Below, piece by piece: positions 34,893-47,728 of a DNA stretch of 64,000 nucleotides. This stretch comes from Cunninghamella blakesleeana. Taxonomy: Eukaryota > Mucoromycota > Mucoromycetes > Mucorales > Cunninghamellaceae. How positions within the stretch are numbered: the first letter of the stretch is position 1; every line of letters begins with the position of its first letter. A program made the translations under genes and the position numbers. The notes under the pieces are model-generated. The model worked only from the letters and a program-made list of their open reading frames with translations, ran no database searches and was not told where the DNA came from. The stretch covers positions 124,001 through 188,000 of the forward strand of contig JAFCIZ010000008.1 of the NCBI GenBank assembly GCA_017871115.1. The letters run 5' to 3'.

Positions 34893-35862
34893 TATATAAA
34901 GAAACGTGAAGAAACTATAATATAATAATAATAGGTATATTATAATGAATGACTTATATATACATACCTTATTATTTTTTTGTTAGATAAAACGAACTTC
35001 TGGATTACAGGCTCCTGTTATGCAATTAACTGGTCATGAAGTAAGTTTAATAAAACAAAATAAACTGAAAACAGGTTTTTTAATAATAATATCGCCACTG
35101 GTTAACATGGAATAAATTAAAATAATTATAGTATTAACGTACGGGCTTTATTTTTATTTTTTTTTGAAATTTGGTTTTTTCATAGGGAGAAATTTATACT
35201 TCAAAGTTTGATACTTCTGGTCAACATATTGCTAGTGGGTCCTATGATAGACAAATTTGTAAGTGAATATTATATATATATAAATATATTTGGATTTATT
35301 TTAAATTACATGATGATTAACATGAATACATATACATACTCTTTTCTTCTCCTTTTCTCTATAGTACTTTGGAATACATATGGAGATTGTGTAAATTATG
35401 GTTTATTAAAAGGGCATACTAATGCAGTGATGGAATTACATTGGTCAAGGGATTCAAGGTAATAGAAAAAAAATATATTATCATTTTGAATAACAATAAT
35501 GTATATTCATCCTTTTTATTATTATTATCATTATTATTATATAAATATAGTCAAATATTTAGTTGTTCAGCTGATAAAAGTGTTTGTGTATGGGATGCAA
35601 ATAAAGGGGAAAGAATTCGAAGGTGGAAAGGACATGATTTAGTAGTCAATAGTTGTCAAGTAGCACGTCGAGGACCTGAAATGGTAGTATCTGGAAGTGA
35701 TGATGGTTTTGTAAAAATCTGGGACCCAAGAGAAAAACATGTGGTTCAATCTTTAGAAAATAAATATCAGGTTACAAGTGTTTGTTATAGTGATGCCGGT
35801 GATATGATTTATTCTGGCGGTATTGATAATGAAATTAAAGTAAAGTTTTATATACATATGCA

Positions 35863-35895
<33 letters not shown>

Positions 35896-36470
35896 GGGAA
35901 AAAGAAGTTTATTTTACTTAATCTACATATTTTATTATTATATATAGGTATGGGATCTTCGTAAAAAGGATGTACTTTATACACTTGCAGGTCATCTTGA
36001 TACAATTACTGGTTTAGCATTAAGCCCTGATGGATCTTATTTACTATCTAATTCAATGGATAACACAGGTAATATGGGTGTAATTTTTTTCTTCTATTAT
36101 ATATATTTAAACAGATCATTAATTTATTATTGTTATAATTTTTTTATAATCAATTATAGTACAAATGTGGGATGTGAAACCATTTGCACCAGCTAACAGA
36201 GGAATGAAAGTGTTTGAAGGAGCACCTCATGGATTTGAAAAGAATTTAATTCGCCCAGCATGGTCCACTGATGGTACTCAAATTGTATGTGGATCTGCCG
36301 ATCGATCTGTTGTTATTTGGGAAGTCTCTACTGCTAAAATATTATACAAATTACCCGGTCATAAAGGTTCTGTCAATGAAGTGGATTGGCATCCAAAGGA
36401 ACCTATTATTATGTCTTGTAGCACTGATAAATCTATTTATTTAGGTGAAGTGAAACCAACTGGTCATTAA
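34710..36470 (+). CDS. SNRNP40: U5 snRNP 40-kDa WD40 protein
   Basis: Exons 34710-34850, 34987-35040, 35186-35258, 35365-35458, 35551-35839, 35948-36068 and 36160-36470 give 360 aa, near the usual 357 of the human protein. After a basic Ser-rich leader the chain reads IKRTSGLQAPVMQLTGHEGE and then seven WD40 blades. Family-specific stretches are LLKGHTNAVMELHWSRDS, WDPREKHVVQSL, the long sixth-blade insertion after VQMWDVKPFAP, and the ending SVNEVDWHPKEPII. The protein contacts Prp8 in the U5 snRNP and takes part in pre-mRNA splicing. Intron 5 holds a (TA)n run near 35863-35893. No unusual features. Confidence 0.95.
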
Positions 36471-36848
36471 AAATATAAAATATAAAATGATTACCCATTT
36501 CTTTTTTTTCCCTTGTTGCTTTTTTTAAAAAAATAAAAATAAAAATTATGTTTTTCATAATTGTTATTTATAATATAAAAATAAAAGTATTATTTCATTC
36601 TAATATTTCTTTCTATTATTGTTCAACAATAAATTACACACGATAAAAAAAGAAAAAAAGGTCATGTACAACTAAAAATATTTTGTTTTCATTCCTTATT
36701 ACGATCAAATTCCTAAAGGATGGCGATCATTTTTCTAAAAATTAATGCACAGGTTACCTTTTGTGTTACTGAACAAGGGTTAAAAAAATTTCCTTAATGA
36801 ACCTTGACTACTCTACGTAGTAACTCCTCTAAATCTTTCATTTCTCTC

Positions 36849-36884
<36 letters not shown>

Positions 36885-37341
36885 TACATAATATTTTTAC
36901 TTTTTATTTTTTGTACATGTATATCAATAAGAGTTTATCAATTACTTTTTTTATGAAATAAATTTAAAATTCTTGTTTTTTATTGAAGATCTTTATTTTT
37001 ATTAAGTATATTATATATATTTAAATTGGTATAATAAAGGATGATAAATATGTATTATTAATTGTATATAATAAAAATAATATATATTTAATAAACTTTT
37101 GTTACGTATGTATAGAAAGTATTTTCATTAAATTAAATATAAATATATATATATATATATATCACAATGAATTAAGTATTATTATAAAAAAAATTATATA
37201 AATATATATATATATATATATAAACATTATTGATAAAATTATAAAAAGGTATTAAAAAATTATAACGTTAATAAGTAATGGTGCTTTTGATTATTAAATT
37301 AAAATATTGATTTACTGTTGTTATTGATGAGATGGGTATTA
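36471..37341. other. convergent 3' intergenic region
   Basis: Between SNRNP40 (+) and the F-box gene (-). It contains (TA)n at about 36852-36883, 37145-37162 and 37204-37221. No gene. Confidence 0.6.
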
Positions 37342-37541
37342 TTATTGTTGTAGTAAAAGTTGCTGTTGCTGTTTTTGTAATGAATTAATAGAGGAAAGAA
37401 TATTTTTATCCAAACCTTGACCAAAATCCATAATAAGTATTTTATGATCTTGGCTTGTACTATATCAATAAAAAATCATAATAATAAAAAAAAAAAAAAG
37501 AGAGAGAGAATGAGTCAACATTTTGATACAAAAGATGTATA

Positions 37542-37590
<49 letters not shown>

Positions 37591-39134
37591 CCTAACAATT
37601 TTGGTATCATCAAACATAACATCAAAGACCCAACTTGAATGGCAAGCTTGATAATTATATAAACATAACCCAGTCTTAATATCCCAAACACGAATACTTT
37701 CATCGTAACTACCACTAACGATTTTTTCATGATCAAAATAGAGAGCCCTTACCAAAGAAGTATGTCCTTCACAAGTTAAAGTACATTGGCCAGTTTTTAC
37801 ATCCCAAACTTTTATAGTATTATCATTACTACCACTAACAATGGTAGAACCATTAAATCTAATACAAGCAAGTCCACGACTATGGCCCATAAATGTTTTA
37901 AGACATTCTCCTGATTTCATATCCCATAATTTGATAGTACAATCTCCACTTGCCGATACTAATTGATGGTTTAAAAATTGGATGGCGTTTACAGGACCAC
38001 CGTGACCAGCAAGAACTTTTAACAATTGACCAGTATGTAAATCCCATAATCGAATGGTTGTATCTTTAGAGCAGCTGGCAATGATATTATCGTGAAATTG
38101 TACCCCCAAGACACCGCTATTATGACCAATCAAATGATGTTTGATTTGATATGTTTGTATATCCCATACTAATAAAGTATAATCTGATGAGCCAGTAATT
38201 AACCATTGATGATTATATTGTAAACATAATACACTTGCTTGATGTCCTAAAAGTGTTCGAGTACATTCTCCAGTTTTCATATCCCAAAATTTAATACTGC
38301 GATCTCGACTACCGGTGACAATCTTTTCCGAGTCAAATTGTACACAATAAATACTATCAGTATGGCCATGGGCGATTTCTTTTGATTGTTGAATGCCTAA
38401 TTGCCATCGCTGTTTTAATAATAAGTTGGTTTGATACATTTTTTTATAAGGTAAATCAATAGATGATGATGATGATGATATATTGTTGTGAAAGGTATGA
38501 TGGTATATACGTTGCCATAATCTTTTTTCATTACATAATAAATTCCAATATTTAGATACCGAACTAGCTGATATTAATGTTTCTGGATCACAAAAATAGA
38601 TAATAAGTTTGGCAAGTTCTACAGGTAACATGGATAAATAGTCTATGTATTTTTATATATTTATATTTATAATATTTATATTTATAAAGAATGATAAAAA
38701 TGATTAATAAAATATTTATATATAGATAAATAAAAAGAATCAGTACACATTATATATTGTTATTGTTATTATGGTGCTGTTGATAGAAGTGGTAACAAAA
38801 CCATTTTTTTTATTTTTTTTATTTTTTTACCTATGGATGGTTTTTTATTTTTATGTTTCATAATATTAGAAGCATTATAATGAGGATGACAGTGGATAGT
38901 AGTTGATAAAGAAGGTTCTAAAGAATAAGGTATAGGTATATGTGGAGTAGATTGACTTGTTTTAAATTGATAAAATCCTTCATCAACACGTTTATAAAAA
39001 GTAAATTGTTGTTCTTGTTTTTGCTGCTGTATTTGTTGTTGCTGTTGTTGTTGTTGTGTTTGTTGATCCTTTTTCTTATGTACCCAATGAGAAGGTTTTC
39101 TTATATAATGTAAAAAAGAATGTTTCATAGACAT
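37342..39134 (-). CDS. F-box/WD40 protein, SCF ubiquitin-ligase substrate adaptor
   Basis: Exons 39134-38831, 38642-37592 and 37459-37342 give 490 aa. The first exon is basic with a polyGln tract. The F-box starts at the exon 2 junction (DYLSMLPVELAKLIIYFCD, about residues 102-145) and would bind Skp1. Seven WD40 blades follow from about 192 to 470. Each has a GH..WD pattern, starting HGHTDSIYCVQFDSEKIV and ending KIVSTSQDHKILIMDFG. The best match by eye is the FBXW1/FBXW11, Cdc4 or Pop1 group, which recruits phosphorylated substrates. The last intron carries a (TA)n microsatellite next to its donor. Starting at the internal ATG (38631) would cut into the F-box, so the upstream exon is needed. 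Confidence 0.9.
37549..37589. repeat. (TA)n microsatellite in F-box gene intron 2
   Basis: About 20 TA units directly beside the intron donor (GT at 37590-37591, minus strand). On translation it produces spurious Ile-Tyr reading frames on both strands. Confidence 0.8.
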
Positions 39135-40093
39135 GATTTTAAAAGAGAGTGAGAAAAGTATAAAGTAATTAAAAAGTAAAATAAAGTAAAAATGGATATA
39201 TATATATAAAGAGAGAGAGAAATGTAAATTGCTTTTTTATATGATTATTATTGTTATGAATATGAAAATTATAAGGTGATTCAATAAAAAAAACAAAGAT
39301 TCATAACAAGTAAAGAAAGAAAAAAAAAAAGAAAGAGTGGGATAAAAAAATTTCATTTCTTTTAAAAAAAATTACCCCTAATAAAAAAAAGGGGAAAAAA
39401 AAGATAAAAGTCAGCTGCTTTAACTTTTATTATATTATTGAAACTGAGACAAAAAATAATATATTACTCTCTATATAAGCTTGACGTATAACACATATAT
39501 AAATATATATGAACAATATATATAACATTACATTATATCATATATATATATGTATATATATATAATATGAAAGTATATACTTATACAAGTATGTATCATA
39601 AATTACATATTTACTTTACATATTATATAGTTTAAGTAATAATAAATGATGATGGTAAAATATGTTGTATAAGTAGGTGTGTTTTAATAAATATACACAT
39701 TCATTCACTAATCTGCCACTTTATTTCTCTCTCTTTCTCTTTTTTTTTTTTTTTTTTCTTGGTACCTTTCTCCTCTTTTTTCTCCCTTTACCTCTTTTTT
39801 TCTCCCTTCAAATAGACTCTCATCCCAAAGCTTTTTTTTTAAAAAAACCTCGACATTTCGCTATATAAAAACCCACAAATATTAAAAAAAGAAATGATCT
39901 CCCCTCTCTCCTTTCTTTTTTTTTTTTTCATTCCTTAAAAAAAACTTTCCTACATACGTATGATAATAATTATTCTTCATTGTTTCTAAAACTTTAATTT
40001 GAAATGATATCATTTTACGAAATAGGTTTATATATAAATGTATTTATTGAATGAAAAAATATTTGTAATTATGAACTGCTAAATTTGTATTTT

Positions 40094-40124
<31 letters not shown>

Positions 40125-40672
40125 GAAATAATATTGAATAGTAATGATAATGATAAATAAATAAAAATAAGATAATATATAAAATAGAATAATATTAATA
40201 AAAAATAGAGAGAGAAAGAGAGAAGGAGAGAGGGGATAATTCATTCTTTATATAATAGTAATATAGATTTAAAACATTTTTTGATTTATAAAGAGAAAGT
40301 TCAAAGGTAAGGTGGTATATCATGCATATTTCCCAGGATAATTTTTTTTTTTTTTTTTTTTTTTGATGGGTTGGATTTGATTTTTCCTGTTTTTAATTAT
40401 TTGTTGCTATTATTATGATGAAGATTACTTTCGGAATAAAAAAAAAAAAAAAAATGAAAAGGGAAATAAAAATAAAAATAAAAAAAAAAAATGAAAAGAG
40501 GTTGTTTATTATTATTATTAAAGTTTTCATTTCTCGTTTTTTTGTTTTTATTTTTTTATTATTCATTTTTTTTATTTTTTGGAAAAATAGAGAAATATGA
40601 ATGCTTGTTGTTGTGGATATTACTGAAGGCGAGAGAGATGGGTGAGAAGAGGTTATATATATATAAAAAATT
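39135..40672. other. intergenic region upstream of the F-box gene
   Basis: AT-rich, 1.5 kb. It contains pyrimidine-rich tracts at about 39720-39800, a T9A7 tract at 39832-39847, (TAA)n near 40098-40121, a GA-rich stretch near 40205-40235 and a long T run near 40340-40363. Frames in 40393-40734 are low complexity and rejected. Confidence 0.55.
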
Positions 40673-42299
40673 TTAATCAGAGTCGCTAGAATCGTCAGAC
40701 CCAGATGAAGAATCACTGTCACTAGATGAATCATATTCTATAATTTATAAATAGAAAAAAAAAATGAATACAATTACTTTCTTTTCCTTTATTATTATTA
40801 TTATTATTATTATTTACCTTCTAAATAGCGTAGTTGTTCTTCTAATCGACTAATTCTATTTGAATTATTTACAGAGGAGGATGGTGTTCGACTACGTTTT
40901 TGATTAGGTGATAATGAAGACGTAAGTCTATAACCTGTTACAAATTCATGTAATTGATGTAATGTTTTAAGATCCAAGGAATCAATATCTAATACAATTT
41001 CTTCCTGTCCCTAATTAAAGTGAAAAAAAATAATAACTATATATTAATAAATAAATTTTATTTCATATATATGTTTATTATATTTATTATATTTTACCCC
41101 GTCCAAATTTGGCATAGAAGATTGAATAATATTGACTACGGTATTTAATCGATCACCAGTTAAATTATTAATGGCTTCACTTAATTGTTTCTTTTGTTCA
41201 AATGTAAATTCTGATAAAGGAAGAGAACTTGATGTTGATTTTTTATTAACACGACGTTTTCTTTTTTCTCCACCAGTGGCATTATTATTATTCTTTTTGG
41301 TTATATTTTTCTTGGGTTTCTTATCATTATCGCTATTATTATTTACATGTTGTTGATTTAATGATTTTTTATGAGTAACATCTGACAATGCTCTTTTTCT
41401 ATTTTTTGTAGCTGTTGATTTTTTATTATTATTATGTGATGATGATGATGATGATGAGCGTTTATGATGTGATTTCATGGACTGAACTTGTTGCATGATA
41501 TTAGCAAGGTGACGTTCTAATTGAGCAATACGATCATCTTCTTCTTCATCGTCATCATCATCGGATGATGATTCATATTTGACTTTTTTGGATTTAGGTA
41601 CTGATTTAGCAGAAGTAGAAGAAGCTCTTTTACGAGAACGTGATTTAGTTGCAGTTGTAGTGGTGGTAGTCGATGACAATGTAGAGGAAGTGTGAGTAGG
41701 TGTAGATGGATGGGAATTTTGTGAGGCAGGAGGGGTAGCGAATTCTGAAGTAGAAGATGGTGGAGGAGGAGAAGGACGAAGAGGTTTTTGTTTCCATTTT
41801 TCGTTAAACACATGTTCTAATGATTTCGCCATTTGATAAACTGGTAAAGTAGAAGAATTATATATATAACAATTGGAAAAAGTTAAGCGAATATCCTTTT
41901 CAAATTCATCTGCATTTACATAAAGCCCTTCGTTTAATTTATGTTCAATAGTAGAAAGATCCATAGGTTCTTTGATAATGAGTGGGTAATCAGGGATATT
42001 TAAAGCAACAGGATCCACAGGTTGCAAAAAAGGATAATTAAAATGGCTGTATTTTGATTTTTTTAATTCCTTTAAAGTTTGAATACAGAATTTCATTTCA
42101 GTAGAATGAGCGTAAGGGTTACGTTTTTTGGTTAAGGTTTCAGGATAATCTTTGGAAGGAGGAGGATGGATTTCTCTTTTAGGACGAACTTCTTCTGATC
42201 CAAGTCTAAAATGATTCATAGTTGGTGTTGTAGTAGTTGATTTTCTTTTATATCCATCCACTGATCTAGGTGATCCTGTTAATGGAGGTGACAACTATA

Positions 42300-42330
<31 letters not shown>

Positions 42331-43153
42331 TGACTTAATATACCCTTTTTTATAATGACAATTATTCTTTTCTTGCACTTTTCCCTTTTTATTATTATTA
42401 CTATTATGTATACTTACTTCTTTAGAAGGAGGCATTTGTCTTAAACCTTTTTCAAAAGCAGATTCCACATTTTGACAAAGTAAAGAAACAGTAGCTTCAG
42501 GACCATTATATTTATAACAATTACTAAAGATCAAACGTACATCCATAATAAAATCATCTACTGTATGATAGTCTAATTGGTTTAATTTACGATCTACTGT
42601 ATTTAAATCCATAGGTCGAGTAACAATCATAGGGTAATCAGGACAATTCATTTTGATGGCATCTACAGGTTGAAGAAAAGGTGCTGCATCACGATGTTTT
42701 TTTAAATTTCTTATAATGGCTGCAGCATATCTGATTTGATCTTTGGTCATAAAGGTTGTATTGGAAATGGTTAATGGTGGTGGTAATACCTGTATATAAA
42801 TAATTATAAAAGAGAAAAGAATGATATGATCAACAAGGTTTCTTTTTTACCTTTTATTCTTTTTCATTTACCTTTTCAGCAGGAGAAGATGCTAATGGTT
42901 TTTCAATTACATCATCAATTGTATGAATAGGTTCAGCTGCTGGAGATGGTAATGTGTTTGTAGGATTCAATGTTTCTTCTTTTTTAATAATAGGTTCCAA
43001 TTCTTCTACCATACTTTTTTTTCTATAAAAAATAAAAAAAGAAATGAATTATTATTCCCTTTTTATACTTTTTTTATGCCGATCATGATGAATAATAACT
43101 TACTCTTTAGGAGAATGAGGCAATGTTGTACTGTGCATTATTTGTGAAGCCAT
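40673..43153 (-). CDS. BDF1: BET-family double-bromodomain chromatin reader
   Basis: Exons 43153-43104, 43022-42872, 42789-42418, 42294-41098, 41010-40818 and 40737-40673 give 675 aa. Bromodomain 1 occupies about 80-185 (FLQPVDAIKMNCPDYPMIV; NCYKYNG with the acetyl-lysine Asn at 162). Bromodomain 2 lies at about 255-365 (FLQPVDPVALNIPDYPLII; NCYIYNS). A Ser/Lys-rich segment and a short coiled coil follow (RIAQLERHLANIMQQVQS). Next comes the ET domain (LSEAINNLTGDRLNTVVNII through EEIVLDIDSLDLKTLHQL, about 550-615), and the protein ends in an acidic Ser/Asp tail. Bdf1-type proteins bind acetylated histones and work with TFIID. The (CT)12 tract just inside the exon 4 acceptor serves as a polypyrimidine tract. 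Confidence 0.95.
42301..42324. repeat. (GA)12 microsatellite at an intron acceptor of the BET gene
   Basis: On the coding strand this is a (TC)n tract ending a few bases before the TATAG acceptor at 42295-42296, so the repeat doubles as the polypyrimidine tract. Confidence 0.8.
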
Positions 43154-44397
43154 GATTGTTTAATCCTTATTTTTATAATCTTTATTGTTCATTTTAAATC
43201 ATAATAATAATAATAATAATAAAAACAATAATAAAAAAAAAGTTAAACGACTTGCTTTTTTTTTTTTTTTTGTTAATTAAATATTTATTTACGCACACGC
43301 ACACGCACACACACACACATATATATATATATATTCCTATTTTTATACTATTTTATCCCCACTCTACTATTATAACTATAAATATATATATATATATCTT
43401 TTTATACTGATGGAAATCCCTTAATATATTATTAAAACCCTTCTTTTTTATATTATTATTATATCCCCAATAATAATATTAATAATAATTATATCAATGT
43501 TGAATATAATACAAATCCCAGTTGTATTACCGAATGAAGTTGATCAATAAAAAATAAATCCCATTTGACAATTATTAATGAGTATTTTTTTTTCAATCTA
43601 TTTCGTTTTACCTAAGTGTTATAGAGAGAGAGAGAGAGAGAGCAAGAAGTGTGGCCCTTTTTTAAAAAAACGTATATATATATATTATATATGTACAATG
43701 AGGTGTAGCTGCAACTTTTTATTTATAATATAGAGAGTAGCTTGTTTATATTTTTTATATAAATGTAGATTATTAATGAATAAGGTTGCTCTTTTCTGAT
43801 AGATGTATAAATTAATAAAATGATTATAATTGATCAATTAGAAAAAAATTATAGATCTTTTTCTAATTGAGTACAAGTGTGTGGGTGAATGGGTTGAATT
43901 GAGTGAATTTAGACTTTTTTTTTTTTTTTTTAGTGTGACGAAAGAAGAATTATAAAAAAAAAAGTGTACTATAAAAAAGGTTAAGGAGAAAAAGGTGTGT
44001 TTTAGAAAAAAAATAAGGGGAGATAAGAATAAAATATATAAAATAGAGAGGAGTTTATTTTTTTATAAAAAAAAAAAAAAGTGAGAGAGAAAAGAAAGAG
44101 AAAGAAAAAAAAAAAAAAAAAAAGATTTTTTAAAAAAAGGAAGGTTATATAATTTTTAAAAATAACAACAAATATTTTAAGCCAATCAAAATTTACCATT
44201 TCATAATCCGAAGTGAACTTGTGACAAGTTTTTGATAGATGGTTCGACAAACTTGCTTTTTGGGTTTCACGTATATATAGTATTATAAACGCTGAGTTCA
44301 TTGATTTTTTTTCTAAATAAATAAACAAAAATAAATAAATAGTAGTAGTATCTTCTTTTTTTTTTCGCTATTACTGTTACATCTTTTTTTTTATAAC

Positions 44398-44428
<31 letters not shown>

Positions 44429-45271
44429 GATAATAAAAAAATAAATAAAACACTATCATATATATATATATATACTCATTAAAAATAAATAAATAAATAA
44501 ATAAAATGAATGGGTTATCGATAGTCGTTGTTAAAAAGTGGGTTTCAGTTGTTTAATAAGCTTTTTATTTTAAAAAAAAGATTTTTTACCTCTATTATAT
44601 AACAATATGTATAGGTATGATAATAGCCATAATGGTGTTTTTTAACTAGTATTCCATTTTATTATTGTATTAATATCTACTTGATATCTTATTGTTTTTA
44701 TAAAAAAAAAAAAAAGTTGAAAGACTTCGGAGTTAAAAGCAGAAAAAGACAAAAAAAAATATTCAATAAAACACACGCTTCGCGTAAGGTTCGCGATTTT
44801 TACCATTTTCCTTTTTATCCACTTCTCCTTACTGTTATTATTATTATTTTTTTAGTCATAATTTTTTTTAATATTAAATCATGTTTCACTTTAATCAACG
44901 TTCATCGTTTTTTTTTTATCAATGGTATATTTATACTAAGATGTATATCCTTTTTTAAAAAAAGATCTACCCTTATTTTAAATAACCGACTCTTTTTATT
45001 TTTTTATTTTTTTTAATTGGTTGTACTAAAATATTATGCTAAAAAACTTTTTATATTAAAAAAGTACAATGAGAACGATAATGCATACACTCATAAACGT
45101 TTTCCCGATAACCCATTAGACAAAGAGATTAAACACGTATTTCCTAGTTTCAAAACATACCAAGGTTAAAGATCTAGTTTTTTTTTTACAAGAGCCAGTT
45201 GCATATACTCATCATCGTTAACAAGATTATATGCAATAAATGTTGTTTATTTTTAAAGCACCCAGAGTCGT

Positions 45272-45625
45272 ATAGAATAGCATGGTAAATCAAATAATTA
45301 TATATGTTAGGATACTTTCAAAATTACTCAAGGTTGAAGCTGCGATGCTTTTTATTATTTTGCATCGAAAAAGTAGTTTGATATAACCACCATTATCTAA
45401 TCCATGTTATTAACTTTTTACGTAATAGAATAGAAAAATTTATCCTTTTTTCGCCAGGAATTTGTTGCATTTAATCAGCATCGATGAATCCACTTGTTGT
45501 ACATGATATTAACTCATAAATCGTCCAGAATTGTAAACTATAGATTGGTACATCAAGTAATTATACATATCACTATATTTTCAAAATTATCCAAGGCTGA
45601 TTATCATCATTTAATATAATGCTAT
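45272..45625. repeat. two diverged copies of a dispersed or tandem unit
   Basis: The segment around 45285-45335 (ATCAAATAATTATATATGTT, then TTTCAAAATTACTCAAGGTT) resembles 45548-45600 (ATCAAGTAATTATACATATC, then TTTCAAAATTATCCAAGGCT), offset about 262 bp. Flanking pieces at about 45387 and 45718 (CCACCAT blocks) also match, offset about 331 bp. Confidence 0.55.
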
Positions 45626-46837
45626 TTAATTTTTAGATTCATCCAAGGTTTATACAAGTTTGAATATACTCTAGTAACGTTTATTGATTTTTACTTTCGA
45701 AAGCTAGTAAACTATGTCCACCATCATTGTTGATCCATCAATGTATTATGGTTGTTCCTTTTGTTAAATCATATCAAGGTGTGTATATAGTTCTTGATCC
45801 AGCACATTTCTTTTTACTTTTACGTTTACGCTTTTCATTCTTTTTTTTCTTCTTTGTTCCCGAATCATATTATTTTATTATTATTACTACTATTATTATT
45901 ATATATGCCTACGGTGTATATATATATATATATATTCTTCGTTAATATATTATCTTCAATCCTTGTAGATTGGATTGATTATGAATATAGACAAAGTTAT
46001 TTTCTTTCGGTACAAAGTTTGATTCTTTTCAAAACATTAAAACTAGATTAATATAAAATCGAACTAAAATCTATATTTATATAATTATTCACAATAATAA
46101 CAAAAAAAAAAAATAAAGAATTAACGTGTTGTACTTTAACAAGTAGAAAAAACTTTGGGCATATTTTTTAAAATCCCGAAATCACCCGTGTAATTTTTTT
46201 AAGATGATCTAAAAAAATAAAGAATATAATGATTGATAAAAATAAATATATTATATTTTGTTTAATTATATTTTCTATAATAATAATAAGAAAAATTAAC
46301 GATCATATTAAATGCAAATATAATAACATATAAAAAAGGAACCATTGTTTAGAAAAATAGGGTGGCTTATTGACTTTGAGTCATCATAATGCATAAAAAA
46401 ACTTTTTTTTTGTCATAATATTAATGCAGACTAGCATCAATCAAAAACAAACATATAAAAAAAAACCACCCATTGGGATTCTATTTTATTGCTTTTTATA
46501 ACAAAAAAGAATAACCTATACGTATATGAATATATAAATATATATATATATATATATTATTCTTCATTATTCTATAATTTCATGGTGTGATATTTTATTA
46601 TTATTATTACAATTGTTATTCTTTTTTTATTATTTATTTATCTATTTAGTATATGTTAGTTAGTATATCATTTATTTATTTATTTACGTAGTATACTTTT
46701 GTGATACCTACATAAGCCAATTAACTTGATAATGTTTTATTATCATCTTTCTTCGTTTTCATTCTTTATTTTGAAAAAACAATAATAATTTGAAATTGTT
46801 AAAGAAAAAAAAAAGTAATATAATGAATCTATAAAAT

Positions 46838-46858
46838 GGGAGGGGTGGGGGGGGGGGG
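46838..46858 (+). repeat. G-rich run (GGG-A-GGGG-T-G12)
   Basis: Isolated guanine run in AT-rich DNA; potential G-quadruplex former. Confidence 0.8.
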
Positions 46859-47696
46859 AGAGAGAAAGTGAAAAAATGAATTCATGCAGAATAAAAAAAC
46901 CCTTTTTACTATTTTTTTACCGACCTTCTTTTTTTAAATAAATAAACAAATCATTTATTTACTTTTCTTTCAATGATTCACTTTAATAAATTGTTTTATA
47001 TTAATTTTTCATTACTATTAGTACTAAATATCACTATTATTCTTCAATGAAAAAAAATAAAAATCACAAACCATTTTTTTTTTTTCGAAAGAAAAGAAAT
47101 AATGATATTTTGCACATACGTTTTATATGAAATATTGAGTTTTTTTTTTTTTTTGAATTGTTATTAATAAACATATGATTTTGTGCTTCTTTGTTTTAAA
47201 ATTCCGGTAATTTCCTTTTGATTTTCATTTTTTTCAATTTTTTAATTGTTGATATATTTAATATGTATAAATATAATGATATGTATGTGTATAATTATAT
47301 ATGATTTATTAGAGAATAATGGTTTTAATATGATATGATAATAAATATCATTATTAGATAATAAAAATGATCATTATTTATTTATTTATTTTAGATGAGA
47401 GGCCTTCTATCGGGCATACAATTTTAAGGGAGTTTTTTTTTTATTATTATTTATTATTCCATTTAATCATACATATATCAAGATAACATCATACTCTCTT
47501 TCTTTCATTTTCTCTTTCATATATCTATGTGTGTGTGTGTGTGTGTGTATCTACACCATTGATTATAAAATTAAATAATTAAATAAATCATTCTATTCTA
47601 ATGATTTTGCCTTGAAAAAAGCAACCCCGGAGTTTGAATAGAGTGGCTTCTACATTAACTAAAGCCTGAAACATCACCAAAGACAAACTTATTTAT

Positions 47697-47728
47697 GCCA
47701 TAACAAGCTTACAGTCACGAGTTATGGC
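47697..47728. promoter_or_regulatory. inverted repeat upstream of Rua1-type gene
   Basis: GCCATAAC at 47697-47704 and GTTATGGC at 47721-47728 are perfect inverted copies with a 16-nt centre. A second small palindrome, GATTGGCTAATC (47736-47747), contains an ATTGG (CCAAT) core. Both lie about 400 bp before the ATG at 48131 in a locally GC-richer patch, so a regulator-binding role is plausible but inferred. Confidence 0.4.

Noticed and set aside
37417..37736. Ile-Tyr-rich frames around the (TA)n tract
   Set aside because: Generated by the microsatellite inside the F-box gene intron.
40393..40734. frames downstream of the BET gene
   Set aside because: Mostly Lys/Ile/Phe from A- and T-tracts, overlapping the BET terminal exon in the wrong frame.
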